The notes: generated from the sequence alone by a model not told the origin. A stretch of 7,354 nt of DNA from Candidatus Poseidoniaceae archaeon (GCA_013330925.1 DUHJ01000020.1:1-7354), one strand, 5' to 3'; positions 1 through 6,237 are shown, counted from the first letter of the stretch. Program-made: numbers and translations.

Positions 1-827
1 GTTGTGGCGGGTTCAACGTTCACGGACGTCATGCGGGAGTACCCGCCGTCCTTGAACAGCCTGAGCGAGAGAGGTCCATTGGCCGGGTGGTTCAAGTTGC
101 CTGAACCACCTTCGATGTCCCGAACCCACATCCAGCGGTCACCGTGGTCCTGATCGCTTTGGCCGGCCCTGTAGAGGCCGACCCACGCGTCATGCCCAAG
201 ATGTTCCTTGTCGACGGCAAAGTGCACGGTCGCGCCCTCCGTTCCGGTCACCCGGAGCACGGTAGACGGGGAAACAGGAGGAGGCGTCTCGAGGCGGTGA
301 CGCGTGACGGCACGGGGTTGCTCGCTCGCAAATTCAGGATTCGCGAGCACCCGCATCAGCGCGATCAAGATCATGACGGTTGGGACGCCAGCGAAAGAGA
401 ACAGGCCGATGAAGGGGCCAATCTTCCACGCGTTGTCGGAGAACGCTTCCCATGGCAACAAGCCCCACAGGTGGGGAAAGGCCCACAGAAACAGGGTGGA
501 GAAGATCAGGCTCCCGGGCAAAAGAAGGTGCAGAAAGAAGGCCACTTTGCCGTTCCATTCGGGCGTCGTGGTCCGGCCACGCATGGCGATCATTGGCACG
601 GCAAGGAGGGTCGGGAGCATCGCGCACCACGTGAGCAGCACGGCCAACAACGACCAGAACGCTGAACCCTCGAATGGGCCGGGGTTGACGAATCCTTCCT
701 GATAGAAGAAATCGAGCCGCCACACGAACCAAGCAAAAGCCGCCCATGGCGCTTGCAGGAACATCAGGAGGCCCACGCCTTGGCCCGCCTTCTGCGCCTT
801 GACATGGCCGTCGTATTCCATGGCCAT
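1..827 (-). CDS. Four-helix membrane protein with C-terminal SKICH-like beta domain (3' end cut by window edge)
   Basis: The frame is open from the ATG at 825-827 to the left edge, giving 275 complete codons with no stop, so the C-terminus lies outside the window. An in-frame TGA at 834-836 bounds the start; a second ATG two codons in (819-821) is an alternative. I translated this frame by hand. Hydrophobic segments at about residues 17-36, 56-82, 94-119 and 136-161 look like four membrane helices. They are followed by a polar linker rich in Pro (about 165-188) and a beta-rich domain (about 190-273). That domain has the order AWVGLYRAG (214-222), a WMWV strand (232-235), then a PLSLRLFKDGGYSR segment (252-265). 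This order resembles SKICH-like beta-sandwich domains found at the ends of some secreted bacterial proteins. Family assignment is by motif memory only. No enzyme motif is visible and the function is unknown. No clear Shine-Dalgarno precedes the start. Confidence 0.8.
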   Translation of the reverse strand, partial: MAMEYDGHVKAQKAGQGVGLLMFLQAPWAAFAWFVWRLDFFYQEGFVNPGPFEGSAFWSLLAVLLTWCAMLPTLLAVPMIAMRGRTTTPEWNGKVAFFLHLLLPGSLIFSTLFLWAFPHLWGLLPWEAFSDNAWKIGPFIGLFSFAGVPTVMILIALMRVLANPEFASEQPRAVTRHRLETPPPVSPSTVLRVTGTEGATVHFAVDKEHLGHDAWVGLYRAGQSDQDHGDRWMWVRDIEGGSGNLNHPANGPLSLRLFKDGGYSRMTSVNVEPAT

Positions 828-913
828 GATGACTCAATTCCGCATAGAATGGGCCCGTAATTGGAACCTTCGTTCATCGGAAGGCCCTTTGTTCGGGCGG
901 CCCTCGCAGGTGC
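828..913. promoter_or_regulatory. Divergent intergenic spacer, probable promoter region for both flanking genes
   Basis: These 86 bases separate the start codons of the leftward membrane-protein gene and the rightward PqqB-like gene, so both promoters should lie here or within the coding ends. The only AT-richer patches are around 842-849 and 858-863. The latter reads CCAATTACG on the minus strand, about 30 bases upstream of the leftward start, and could be a degenerate TATA element. No convincing archaeal BRE/TATA box or bacterial -35/-10 pair is visible, so the call rests on gene orientation. Confidence 0.4.
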
Positions 914-1756
914 ATGGTGGTCCGTTCCGTCGTCGTGCTCGGCACCGCCCAAGACGGTGGGTTGCCCCAAGCAGGGTGCTCCTGCCGCCAATGCTGCCTC
1001 GCCCAAGCGGACCCGCGCAGGCGCCGAACACCGGTGGCCTTGGGCGTGGAATTGGACGACGGTCGCAACCTGCTCATCGAGGCGACGAAGTCCCTTGCGC
1101 ACCAATTGTGGGTGTGGGCCGATGCGCTGGGCGGAGACAAACCGGTGATGCCCGATCTCGTCGCCGTGACCCACCTCCACCTCGGTCACGTCGAAGGTTT
1201 GGGTCAATTCGGCACCGAGGTCATGGGCAGGCACGGCACACCGTTGATGGCCAGCCCGGCCGTGCACGAGGTGCTTCAACGCAGGGACATGGACGTCTTC
1301 AGGCCGCTCGGCCTCGATGCCGTGCCCGGCGTTCAATTCATTCAGGTGCCGCACCGCGACGAGCATGGCGACACCCATGCGGTCCTGTTGAGCGGCACCT
1401 CGCGCCGGTTGCTCTTCCTCCCTGACCACGACACCTGGGGCGGCACCTTGGCGGCGCACATCGCCAAGGACATCCGGAGTTGGTTGGATCATCTGAAGGT
1501 GGACGTCGCCCTCCTTGACGGGACCTTTTGGGACGGGGAGGAGTTGCCAGGGCGCGACATGTCGTTGATCCCTCATCCAACCATTTCCGAGAGCCTGAAG
1601 CGCCTCGGGGAGCGGGACGACGTGAACGATCCCGACATCGCATTCCTCCATCTGAACCACACCAATCCTTGCGCAGACCCGGAGTCCAACCAGGCCGCCA
1701 AAGTCACAGATTTGGGCTGGCGCATTGCCCGTGAAGGCGAGTTGCACCGGCTGTGA
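914..1756 (+). CDS. PqqB-like metallo-beta-lactamase-fold protein
   Basis: This 280-residue protein resembles the stand-alone PqqB-like (coenzyme PQQ synthesis protein B-like) branch of the metallo-beta-lactamase superfamily. The N-terminal strand VVVLGTAQDGGLPQAGC (7-22) is followed by a cysteine cluster (C22, C24, C27, C28) matching the CxCxxC of PqqB, which probably binds a structural zinc. The metal-site motif is HLHLGH (87-92), with Gly where classical hydrolases have Asp. Further conserved-looking positions are PHRDE (146-150), LPDHDTW (169-175), LLDGTFWDGEELPGRDM (200-216), IPHP (219-222) and HLNHTNP (246-252). Family members are generally annotated as MBL-fold hydrolases or PqqB, but the substrate is not established and no other pqq gene is in the window. 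The ATG at 914 is preceded by AGGTG only one base away; the GTG at 917 would give a better-spaced site, so the start could be one codon later. It is the only plus-strand gene here. Confidence 0.88.
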   Translation: MVVRSVVVLGTAQDGGLPQAGCSCRQCCLAQADPRRRRTPVALGVELDDGRNLLIEATKSLAHQLWVWADALGGDKPVMPDLVAVTHLHLGHVEGLGQFGTEVMGRHGTPLMASPAVHEVLQRRDMDVFRPLGLDAVPGVQFIQVPHRDEHGDTHAVLLSGTSRRLLFLPDHDTWGGTLAAHIAKDIRSWLDHLKVDVALLDGTFWDGEELPGRDMSLIPHPTISESLKRLGERDDVNDPDIAFLHLNHTNPCADPESNQAAKVTDLGWRIAREGELHRL

Positions 1757-1759
1757 TCA
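1754..1759. other. Abutting convergent stop codons (TGA/TCA)
   Basis: The plus-strand PqqB-like gene ends with TGA at 1754-1756. The minus-strand aminotransferase gene ends with TGA read from 1759 to 1757. Together they form the palindrome TGATCA with no intergenic base. Any transcription terminator for either gene must therefore lie inside the coding sequence of the opposite gene. No T-run or GC hairpin is visible at the junction. Confidence 0.9.
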
Positions 1760-2956
1760 GGACCGCTCTGCAGCGAGTTCCTCTTCGATGACGTCCGCCA
1801 GATGGTGGTACTGTTCGATGGAGTTGTACAGGTAGGCGCTGATGCGGAAATACCGCCCTGCAGGTGACGGCCACGACCACACCGGAATGCGAATGCCACG
1901 CTCTGCAAGCCGGTAGTAGAGCGGATCGAGGAAGCCGCCTTCGGCTTCAACCGAGGTCTCAGGAATGCGCAAGGTGGCGATGCAGGACAGCATCTCCGGT
2001 GGGCAAGGAAGCTCGAGTCCAAGCCGTTCGCAAAGCATCGCTCGGGCTTCCAAGCAGAGCGCGTCGTTGCGGGCCATGATTGCGGGCCATCCGCCCTCCA
2101 CCATGCCGCCGACATGTTCGACGGTGAAGGGCAAAGCACACCAAGCCGATGGGTCGCGCGTTCCCGTCCAATCGAACTCGTGCCGGAAGCGGGTGGTGTC
2201 GCCCAAGGGGAAGGTCATGCCGTGACTGATGGTCAGGGGGTGAATCTCGGCTTGCCGGTCTTTGCGCACGTGAAGCACGGCGCTTCCTTTGGGCGCTGAG
2301 AGCCACTTGTGCGCGTTCGTGGTCGTGTAAGAGGCGCCCAGGTCGTCGAGGGCCAACGGCACCATGCCAATGCCGTGGGCGGCGTCGAGCAGCACCGCAA
2401 CGCCGCGGGATTCCAGGGCCTCGACGAGGGCTTCGAACGGCATCCTCAGTCCGGTCGGGCTGGTCACGGTGTCGATCATCGCCAGCACCGTGCGCTCGCT
2501 CACGCCGGCCATGATGCGCTCCATCACGACCTCTGGACCGGCGATCGGGAAGGGCACCTTCACCGTGACGACCGAGGCATTCCAGCGGTCGGCGACGTAA
2601 TCGATGGCGTTCCTGCACGCTTGGTAGGCGTGATCGGGCACGAGGATCTCGTCACCTGGCTCAAATCGAAGCGAGCGCAGCACGGTGTTCACGCCAGAGG
2701 TCGCGTTCTCGATGAGGGCCAGGTCGTCCGCATCGCAGGACAACATCTCCGCCAGGGCCTCACGGGCCGCTTTCATCGCGGCATAGACCTCGCTTTCGAG
2801 GAAGCCCATCGGGTTGGCTTCGAGCTTGGCTTGCCACCGCCGTTGCTCTTCGATGACGGCGCGCGGCGTGGCGCCAAAGGAGCCGTGGTTCAGGTACGCA
2901 ACGTTCGGGTCGAGGTCCCAGTGGCCGACGAGCGGGCTGGTGGAGTGGGCGACCAT
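1757..2956 (-). CDS. Class V PLP-dependent aminotransferase, isopenicillin-N-epimerase-like
   Basis: This 399-residue protein has the hallmarks of fold-type I class V aminotransferases. An N-terminal YLNHGSFGATP (21-31) is the substrate/PLP-end motif typical of the isopenicillin-N epimerase-like group. ENATSGVN (83-90) matches the PLP-phosphate loop, D191-AAHG is the Asp/His that stacks on and holds the pyridine ring, and TTTNAHKWLSAPKG (211-224) carries the Schiff-base lysine K217. A C-terminal RISAYLYNS segment contains the Arg expected to bind the substrate carboxylate. The length is normal for the family, whose members include epimerases, cysteine desulfurases and C-S or C-N lyases, so the substrate cannot be read off. 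The frame stays open well upstream of 2956, but that stretch overlaps the DCC gene in another frame; the ATG at 2954-2956, preceded by CGGGGC, matches the usual family N-terminus. It lies 35 bases after the DCC gene and is probably the last gene of that operon. Confidence 0.92.
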   Translation of the reverse strand: MVAHSTSPLVGHWDLDPNVAYLNHGSFGATPRAVIEEQRRWQAKLEANPMGFLESEVYAAMKAAREALAEMLSCDADDLALIENATSGVNTVLRSLRFEPGDEILVPDHAYQACRNAIDYVADRWNASVVTVKVPFPIAGPEVVMERIMAGVSERTVLAMIDTVTSPTGLRMPFEALVEALESRGVAVLLDAAHGIGMVPLALDDLGASYTTTNAHKWLSAPKGSAVLHVRKDRQAEIHPLTISHGMTFPLGDTTRFRHEFDWTGTRDPSAWCALPFTVEHVGGMVEGGWPAIMARNDALCLEARAMLCERLGLELPCPPEMLSCIATLRIPETSVEAEGGFLDPLYYRLAERGIRIPVWSWPSPAGRYFRISAYLYNSIEQYHHLADVIEEELAAERS

Positions 2957-2991
2957 GCCCCGTGATGTCGACTTCGGGTTTCGTCCTTCCC

Positions 2992-3387
2992 TCAGTCGAT
3001 GCGGAACGTGCATACCTTTGGTCGAGCGAAAAAGCGGTGCCGATGCTTCGCCACGGTGCGGTAGGCCACGTCGCGCAAGGGCTTGGGGACCAGCCACGCG
3101 AAGGGGAAGAGCCAGCGCCACCACCAGCGCATGTAGAGCAGGGTTCGAATCGCAGCGGCCGAGCGCGTGTGCACCACGCCCTTGCGCACGAGGTAGACCG
3201 TATCCAGCGCTTGAAGCGCCTCGGGAAAGGTCGCGATGAGGGCCTCGCCGTCGGCCGAGAGGATCGGCCGGTAGGCCAGGTCGACGTCCGAGCGCAGACG
3301 TCGGTCCACGAAGGTCGCCAAACGATGGCAGAGCCCACAATCGCCGTCGAGCAAGAGCACGTCGCGCGTGGTGCCCAGCTCGCTCAT
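2992..3387 (-). CDS. DCC-family (DUF393) thiol-disulfide oxidoreductase-like protein
   Basis: This 131-residue protein opens with a hydrophobic strand leading into LLLDGDCGLCHR (11-22). That is the defining DCC signature, with a thioredoxin-like C-x-x-C pair at C17 and C20. The rest follows the family pattern: a helix, a short strand with VYLVRKGVVHTRS (64-76), the helix SAAAIRTLL (76-84), and a strongly aromatic segment MRWWWRWLFPFAW (86-98) before PLRD (103-106). The aromatic patch suggests peripheral membrane contact (inference). DCC proteins are predicted thiol-disulfide oxidoreductases, but no physiological substrate is established for this type. The start is fixed by a four-base ATGA overlap with the upstream DUF2071 gene and by a good ribosome-binding site at 3392-3398. 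The length is typical. Tight coupling to DUF2071 implies co-translation at matched levels. Confidence 0.9.
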   Translation of the reverse strand: MSELGTTRDVLLLDGDCGLCHRLATFVDRRLRSDVDLAYRPILSADGEALIATFPEALQALDTVYLVRKGVVHTRSAAAIRTLLYMRWWWRWLFPFAWLVPKPLRDVAYRTVAKHRHRFFARPKVCTFRID

Positions 3388-4109
3388 CGAACCACCTCGT
3401 TGCTCCAGGTGTGAACCTTGACGCCTTTGGAGACGTGCACGAGCGCAGGCGTCAGCACGTCCTCGATGCCGAGGTCAAAGGCCTCGGTCAACGCGTTGAC
3501 CTCGACGGTGGCTTCGCCCTCGCGCCAAACCCACGGATTGTGTTGTGTGTGGGCGATCATCAGCCGTCCCTTGTGTTCGGTGTACAACGAATAGCGCTCG
3601 AAAAGGAAATGCTCCAGCGTGCCCGCTTCCGCTTCCTGCTCAGGTCCGGTCGGCCGGCAGGTGCCGGTAAAGGCGTGCGTGCCGCCTTTGCGTTCGGTCG
3701 ACCAGCGGTGGCCTTCGTCTTCGGCCCGCACGAAGCCGCGGCTGTAGCGGTACGGCAAACCGTAGGCGCGCGGGGCGTAGGCGCAGGTGATGCGGCTCTG
3801 GGCCTCGAGGGTCAGGAAAAGCACGCCGGCTTTGCCGCCTTGCTTGACGTAGGTTCGGAGGTTGAACTCGGGAAAGGTGGAGACGCCTGGCACCCGAGGT
3901 GCCCATCGCGGACGAACGCCGGTCATGTTGAACGGGATCACGCCAAGGTACGCCACGCCTTCGTGCGTGTCCAATTCCAACCCTTCTGGAAGGTATGGGG
4001 CAAGGCGCTCTGGAGCCACCGGCCAGTGCAGGAAGGTGAGATCAAGCCACGATTGAACCAGCGCGTGCCGACGCGCTGGCATCGGGAAGGGAAGGTGGTC
4101 GGTGCGCAT
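3384..4109 (-). CDS. DUF2071 (YqjF-like) protein
   Basis: This 241-residue protein matches the DUF2071/YqjF family over its full length. Recognisable segments are QSWLDLTFLHWPV (19-31), then a PYLPEGLELDTHEGVAYLGVI run (38-58) and PFNMTGVRPR (59-68). These are followed by VPGVSTFPEFNLRTYV (73-88), which carries the FPE-N-RTYV motif that is the strongest family mark, then GKAGVLFLTLEA (92-103) and LPYRYSR (118-124). The C-terminal part has FLFERYSLYTE (168-178) and WVWREGEATVEVN (193-205). The family is predicted to form a beta-rich fold related to acetoacetate decarboxylase; its reaction is unknown to me. Most members are soluble, and no signal peptide or membrane helix is seen here. The start ATG at 4107-4109 has a GAGGG site four bases upstream. 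It is the first gene of a probable three-gene operon with the DCC protein (ATGA overlap) and the aminotransferase, and follows the repeat lipoprotein gene by 52 bases. Confidence 0.9.
   Translation of the reverse strand: MRTDHLPFPMPARRHALVQSWLDLTFLHWPVAPERLAPYLPEGLELDTHEGVAYLGVIPFNMTGVRPRWAPRVPGVSTFPEFNLRTYVKQGGKAGVLFLTLEAQSRITCAYAPRAYGLPYRYSRGFVRAEDEGHRWSTERKGGTHAFTGTCRPTGPEQEAEAGTLEHFLFERYSLYTEHKGRLMIAHTQHNPWVWREGEATVEVNALTEAFDLGIEDVLTPALVHVSKGVKVHTWSNEVVR
3392..3398 (-). promoter_or_regulatory. Ribosome-binding site of the DCC gene
   Basis: On the minus strand GAGGTGG lies four bases before the ATG at 3385-3387, inside the last codons of the DUF2071 gene. It is the clearest Shine-Dalgarno site in the window. 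It supports reinitiation or internal initiation at the ATGA overlap and confirms the DCC start. Confidence 0.7.
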
Positions 4110-4113
4110 GCTG

Positions 4114-4118
4114 CCCTC
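4114..4118 (-). promoter_or_regulatory. Ribosome-binding site of the DUF2071 gene
   Basis: GAGGG on the minus strand, four bases before the ATG at 4107-4109, supports that start. The remainder of the 52-base spacer (4110-4161) shows no convincing terminator or TATA box, so the DUF2071 gene may also be reached by read-through from the lipoprotein gene. Confidence 0.5.
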
Positions 4119-4161
4119 GTTTCTTCGAGAGGAGGGCCCCTATGTGAAGGGCTTCGCTGCT

Positions 4162-6237
4162 TCAGCCGTAGAAGATCATGTGCTCCATGGACATCATCCA
4201 CAATTCCACACCGGCATCGTCCGTGATGGCAGAGAAGTACAGGGCGTCCCCGACCAGCATCTCGAAGTAGGCGCCTGGGTAGCTGCCGTTGGCCCCTGTG
4301 AACACGTCCTGCACCAGCCAGGTGCTGGCGTTGTCGGTGCTGTGCGCCCAAAGTTCGGCACCGTGGATGCCGTCGTTGGCAGAGAAGTAGATCGTATCAC
4401 CGACGACCGTGCTCATCGTCTGTCCTGGCATCGACGTGTTTCCCTGATGGAGGTCGGCCACTTGCCACGTGTGACCGTGCATCAGGTCGTGCGCCCAAAG
4501 CTCGTGGCCGGTATGGCCGTCGTTGGCGTTGAAGTACAGCGTGTGGCCGACTTGGGTGGAAAACAAGCCGCCGATGCCGTCGGCCGTGGCCCCCATGGAG
4601 GCCTGGTCGAAGATTTGGGTGACCTGCCAAAGGCTGGTGTTGACGGTGTCGTAGGCCCACAACTCGCTGGGGTTGGGGCCGTTGGTGACGTCGAAGTAGA
4701 GCGTGGTGCCCACCACGTGCGACATGTTGCGGCCCGGGTTGGAACTGCCCGTCCCGTTGAACAGGTCGCCCACGAACCATGTCGTGTCGTTGGACAGCCC
4801 ATGCGCCCAGAGTTCGACGCCATGCTCAAGCGTGAGGGCGTCGAAGTACACGGCATCGCCGATCACGGCGTGCATGTTGTCGCCCGGGTAGGCGTGGCCG
4901 TGCCCTTCGTTGATCGTCGTCACCTTTCGGGTGTTGCCGGACATCAGTTCGTGAGCCCACAACTGAAAGCCGTGCGCAGGATCTTTTGCGCTGAAGTACA
5001 GCACGTCCTCGTGCAGGAAATGCATGTACCAGCCGGGGTTCCCTGAACTCCCAGGCATGATGTCCATCACCAGATGAAGGGTTCCCGTGGTGGTGTCGTA
5101 CACGTACAATTCCGTGAAGATGAGCGGCTCAAGGGCGCTGAAGTAGAGCTTGTCACCCACCACGATGAGCATGTCTTCGCCCCAATTGGAACCGGGCGCG
5201 CCTGGATTGATGTCCGAGATTCGGAGTGTCTCGCCGCTGGTGGTGTTGTGCGACCACATTTCGTGGCCGTAATTCGGCGTGGACGCGCCGAAATAGATGG
5301 TGTCCCCGACCACGGCCTCGCGGAAATATCCTGGATAACTCCACGCTGCTCCCGGGTTGATGTCTGCGACCAGCCACGTCGTTTCGTTGTCAAAACCGTA
5401 GCCAAACAACTCACGTCCGTGAATGCCGTCGTCGGCGTCAAAGTAGAGGGTGTTGCCGACGCGGACTTCCATGTAGTAGCCGGGGTAACTGTTGTTGCTT
5501 CCCGGGGTCACGTCCGTCAACCGATCGAAGGCCAAGGTGCTGCAAAACACCGTCCGGGCATCGATTTCATCGGCTTCGAGGATGCCGTTGCGGGCGGTGC
5601 CCGACCCGTCCCCGTTGTCGAGACCTTGTGCCATGACGCGACCACCAGCTTCGCAACCCAGGGCGTCCTCAGGCGAAGAGAGGAGGGTGAGCAGGGTCTC
5701 CGAAGATGTGCTGCCGTCGGAGCCGTTGCAAACAAACGAGACGTGATCCACTTCCTCTTCGCCCAAGGCGCCGTCCCCATCCTGGTCGATGCCCACGTCG
5801 ATGCGAACGCCACCGTTCACGCAGACCTCGCCCGCAGGCTCTGGGTGAGTCATGGCCATCGCGGTCAGACCGTCCACGCCGTCCGCACCGTCCATGCCGT
5901 TGGAACCGTCTGTTCCGGGAGCGCCGGCGTCGCCGGGCGGCCCGGTCAGGTCCACCGCGCCCCAACCGGCCGAGGAACACACCTGGAAGGCACCGTCGCC
6001 TGCGACGAAGTAAATCTGGCCTTGGAGGCTCGCTCCGCACTCTGGAAGTTGGGTGGCGTCGTTCACAAGGTGCAACGTGGAGCCATCCGTTCCATCCACA
6101 CCGTCCATCCCAGGCTTGCCTTGCGGCCCTTCGGGGCCTTGCACGCCCTCCGCGCCATCGGCGCCGGTCAGGCAGCCGGAGAGGGGCATCAAGGCCATCA
6201 GGACGCACAGGAAGAGGGCGGTCGTGGAGCGGCGCAT
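4162..6237 (-). CDS. Secreted lipoprotein: collagen-like stalk plus nine-repeat ELW-type predicted beta-propeller
   Basis: This 691-residue protein starts with a basic, hydrophobic signal peptide ending in a lipobox (LSGC, lipidated Cys22), so it should be tethered to the outside of the membrane. Domains in order: Gly-X-Y triplets at 25-52; a small module with a Cys pair (C67/C87); more Gly-X-Y at 99-123; an acidic module bounded by C139 and C170 with a perfect EF-hand-like loop DQDGDGALGEEE (151-162); a second Cys-bounded module (C195/C232, 'NGILEADEID'), both resembling what I recall as DUF7151; then nine repeats (about 240-685). Each repeat carries a VGDTLYF strand, an HGxELWAH strand and a TWxVxDIxPG strand. 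The repeat region has no cysteine but about ten N-x-S/T sequons, which fits a glycosylated extracellular surface. No catalytic motif is visible. A role in binding or cell-surface adhesion is inference. The ATG at 6235-6237 gives an ideal signal peptide although no Shine-Dalgarno precedes it. Confidence 0.9.
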   Translation of the reverse strand: MRRSTTALFLCVLMALMPLSGCLTGADGAEGVQGPEGPQGKPGMDGVDGTDGSTLHLVNDATQLPECGASLQGQIYFVAGDGAFQVCSSAGWGAVDLTGPPGDAGAPGTDGSNGMDGADGVDGLTAMAMTHPEPAGEVCVNGGVRIDVGIDQDGDGALGEEEVDHVSFVCNGSDGSTSSETLLTLLSSPEDALGCEAGGRVMAQGLDNGDGSGTARNGILEADEIDARTVFCSTLAFDRLTDVTPGSNNSYPGYYMEVRVGNTLYFDADDGIHGRELFGYGFDNETTWLVADINPGAAWSYPGYFREAVVGDTIYFGASTPNYGHEMWSHNTTSGETLRISDINPGAPGSNWGEDMLIVVGDKLYFSALEPLIFTELYVYDTTTGTLHLVMDIMPGSSGNPGWYMHFLHEDVLYFSAKDPAHGFQLWAHELMSGNTRKVTTINEGHGHAYPGDNMHAVIGDAVYFDALTLEHGVELWAHGLSNDTTWFVGDLFNGTGSSNPGRNMSHVVGTTLYFDVTNGPNPSELWAYDTVNTSLWQVTQIFDQASMGATADGIGGLFSTQVGHTLYFNANDGHTGHELWAHDLMHGHTWQVADLHQGNTSMPGQTMSTVVGDTIYFSANDGIHGAELWAHSTDNASTWLVQDVFTGANGSYPGAYFEMLVGDALYFSAITDDAGVELWMMSMEHMIFYG
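4183..5520 (-). repeat. Nine tandem ~50-residue protein repeats (predicted beta-propeller blades)
   Basis: The LYF-type strand recurs with its Phe at residues 266, 316, 366, 415, 465, 515, 569, 618 and 668 of the lipoprotein, i.e. spacings of 50, 50, 49, 50, 50, 54, 49 and 50. The only long unit, the sixth, carries a four-residue insertion near 550-556. Repeats share the YF-A-DG-HG-ELW-H and D-I-PG-S-PG positions but have diverged at the DNA level, so they are ancient duplications rather than recent copies. The ninth unit is split: its TDVTPG part comes first (241-246) and its VGDALYF...ELW part comes last (662-680). Confidence 0.85.
5752..5787 (-). other. EF-hand/dockerin-type calcium-loop codons in the lipoprotein
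   Basis: Residues 151-162 of the lipoprotein read DQDGDGALGEEE, with Asp at loop positions 1, 3 and 5, Gly at 6 and Glu at 12. That is the complete ligand pattern of a calcium-binding EF-hand-like loop. It lies in the middle of the C139-C170 module. Calcium binding is inferred from the pattern. Confidence 0.6.
5869..5943 (-). repeat. Second collagen-like Gly-X-Y stretch in the lipoprotein
   Basis: Residues 99-123 have Gly at every third position through eight triplets, starting GPPGDAGAPGTDG and ending in DG triplets. It is separated from the first stretch by a 46-residue module. Such stretches are common as short stalks or trimerising segments in prokaryotic surface proteins; these are short, and the many Asp residues may limit a stable triple helix. 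Confidence 0.8.
6082..6165 (-). repeat. First collagen-like Gly-X-Y stretch in the lipoprotein
   Basis: Residues 25-52 have Gly at every third position for nine triplets, beginning three residues after the lipidated cysteine and including GPEGPQGKPGMDG. The position immediately beyond the lipid anchor suits a spacer that lifts the repeat domain away from the membrane. Confidence 0.85.

Noticed and set aside
334..837. A 167-codon minus-strand open frame starting at TTG near the left end
   Set aside because: It is the out-of-frame shadow of the membrane protein. The frame from 827 has four convincing hydrophobic helices and a recognisable C-terminal domain, whereas this one is Arg/Pro-rich.
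764..1747. A 327-codon open frame on the minus strand opposite the PqqB-like gene
   Set aside because: GC-rich antisense frame. The plus-strand protein has clear family motifs along its whole length, and this frame also runs over the divergent promoter and the start of the membrane-protein gene.
2957..3340. Upstream extension of the aminotransferase frame that would add 128 residues
   Set aside because: The added sequence is Arg/Ala/Gly-rich with no domain. It overlaps the DCC gene in another frame, and the aminotransferase is full length from 2956.
4110..4161. Possible terminator hairpin between the lipoprotein and DUF2071 genes
   Set aside because: Only short imperfect TGAAG/CTTCA pairing and no T-run on the transcribed strand, so it is not convincing.
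3411..4226. A 271-codon plus-strand open frame opposite the DUF2071 gene
   Set aside because: Antisense shadow. The minus-strand frame matches DUF2071 from end to end.
4102..5046. A 314-codon open frame on the plus strand, with its own repetitive His/Val-rich protein
   Set aside because: It is antisense to the DUF2071 gene end and the repeat lipoprotein. Its repetition mirrors the lipoprotein repeats, and it has no recognisable domain.
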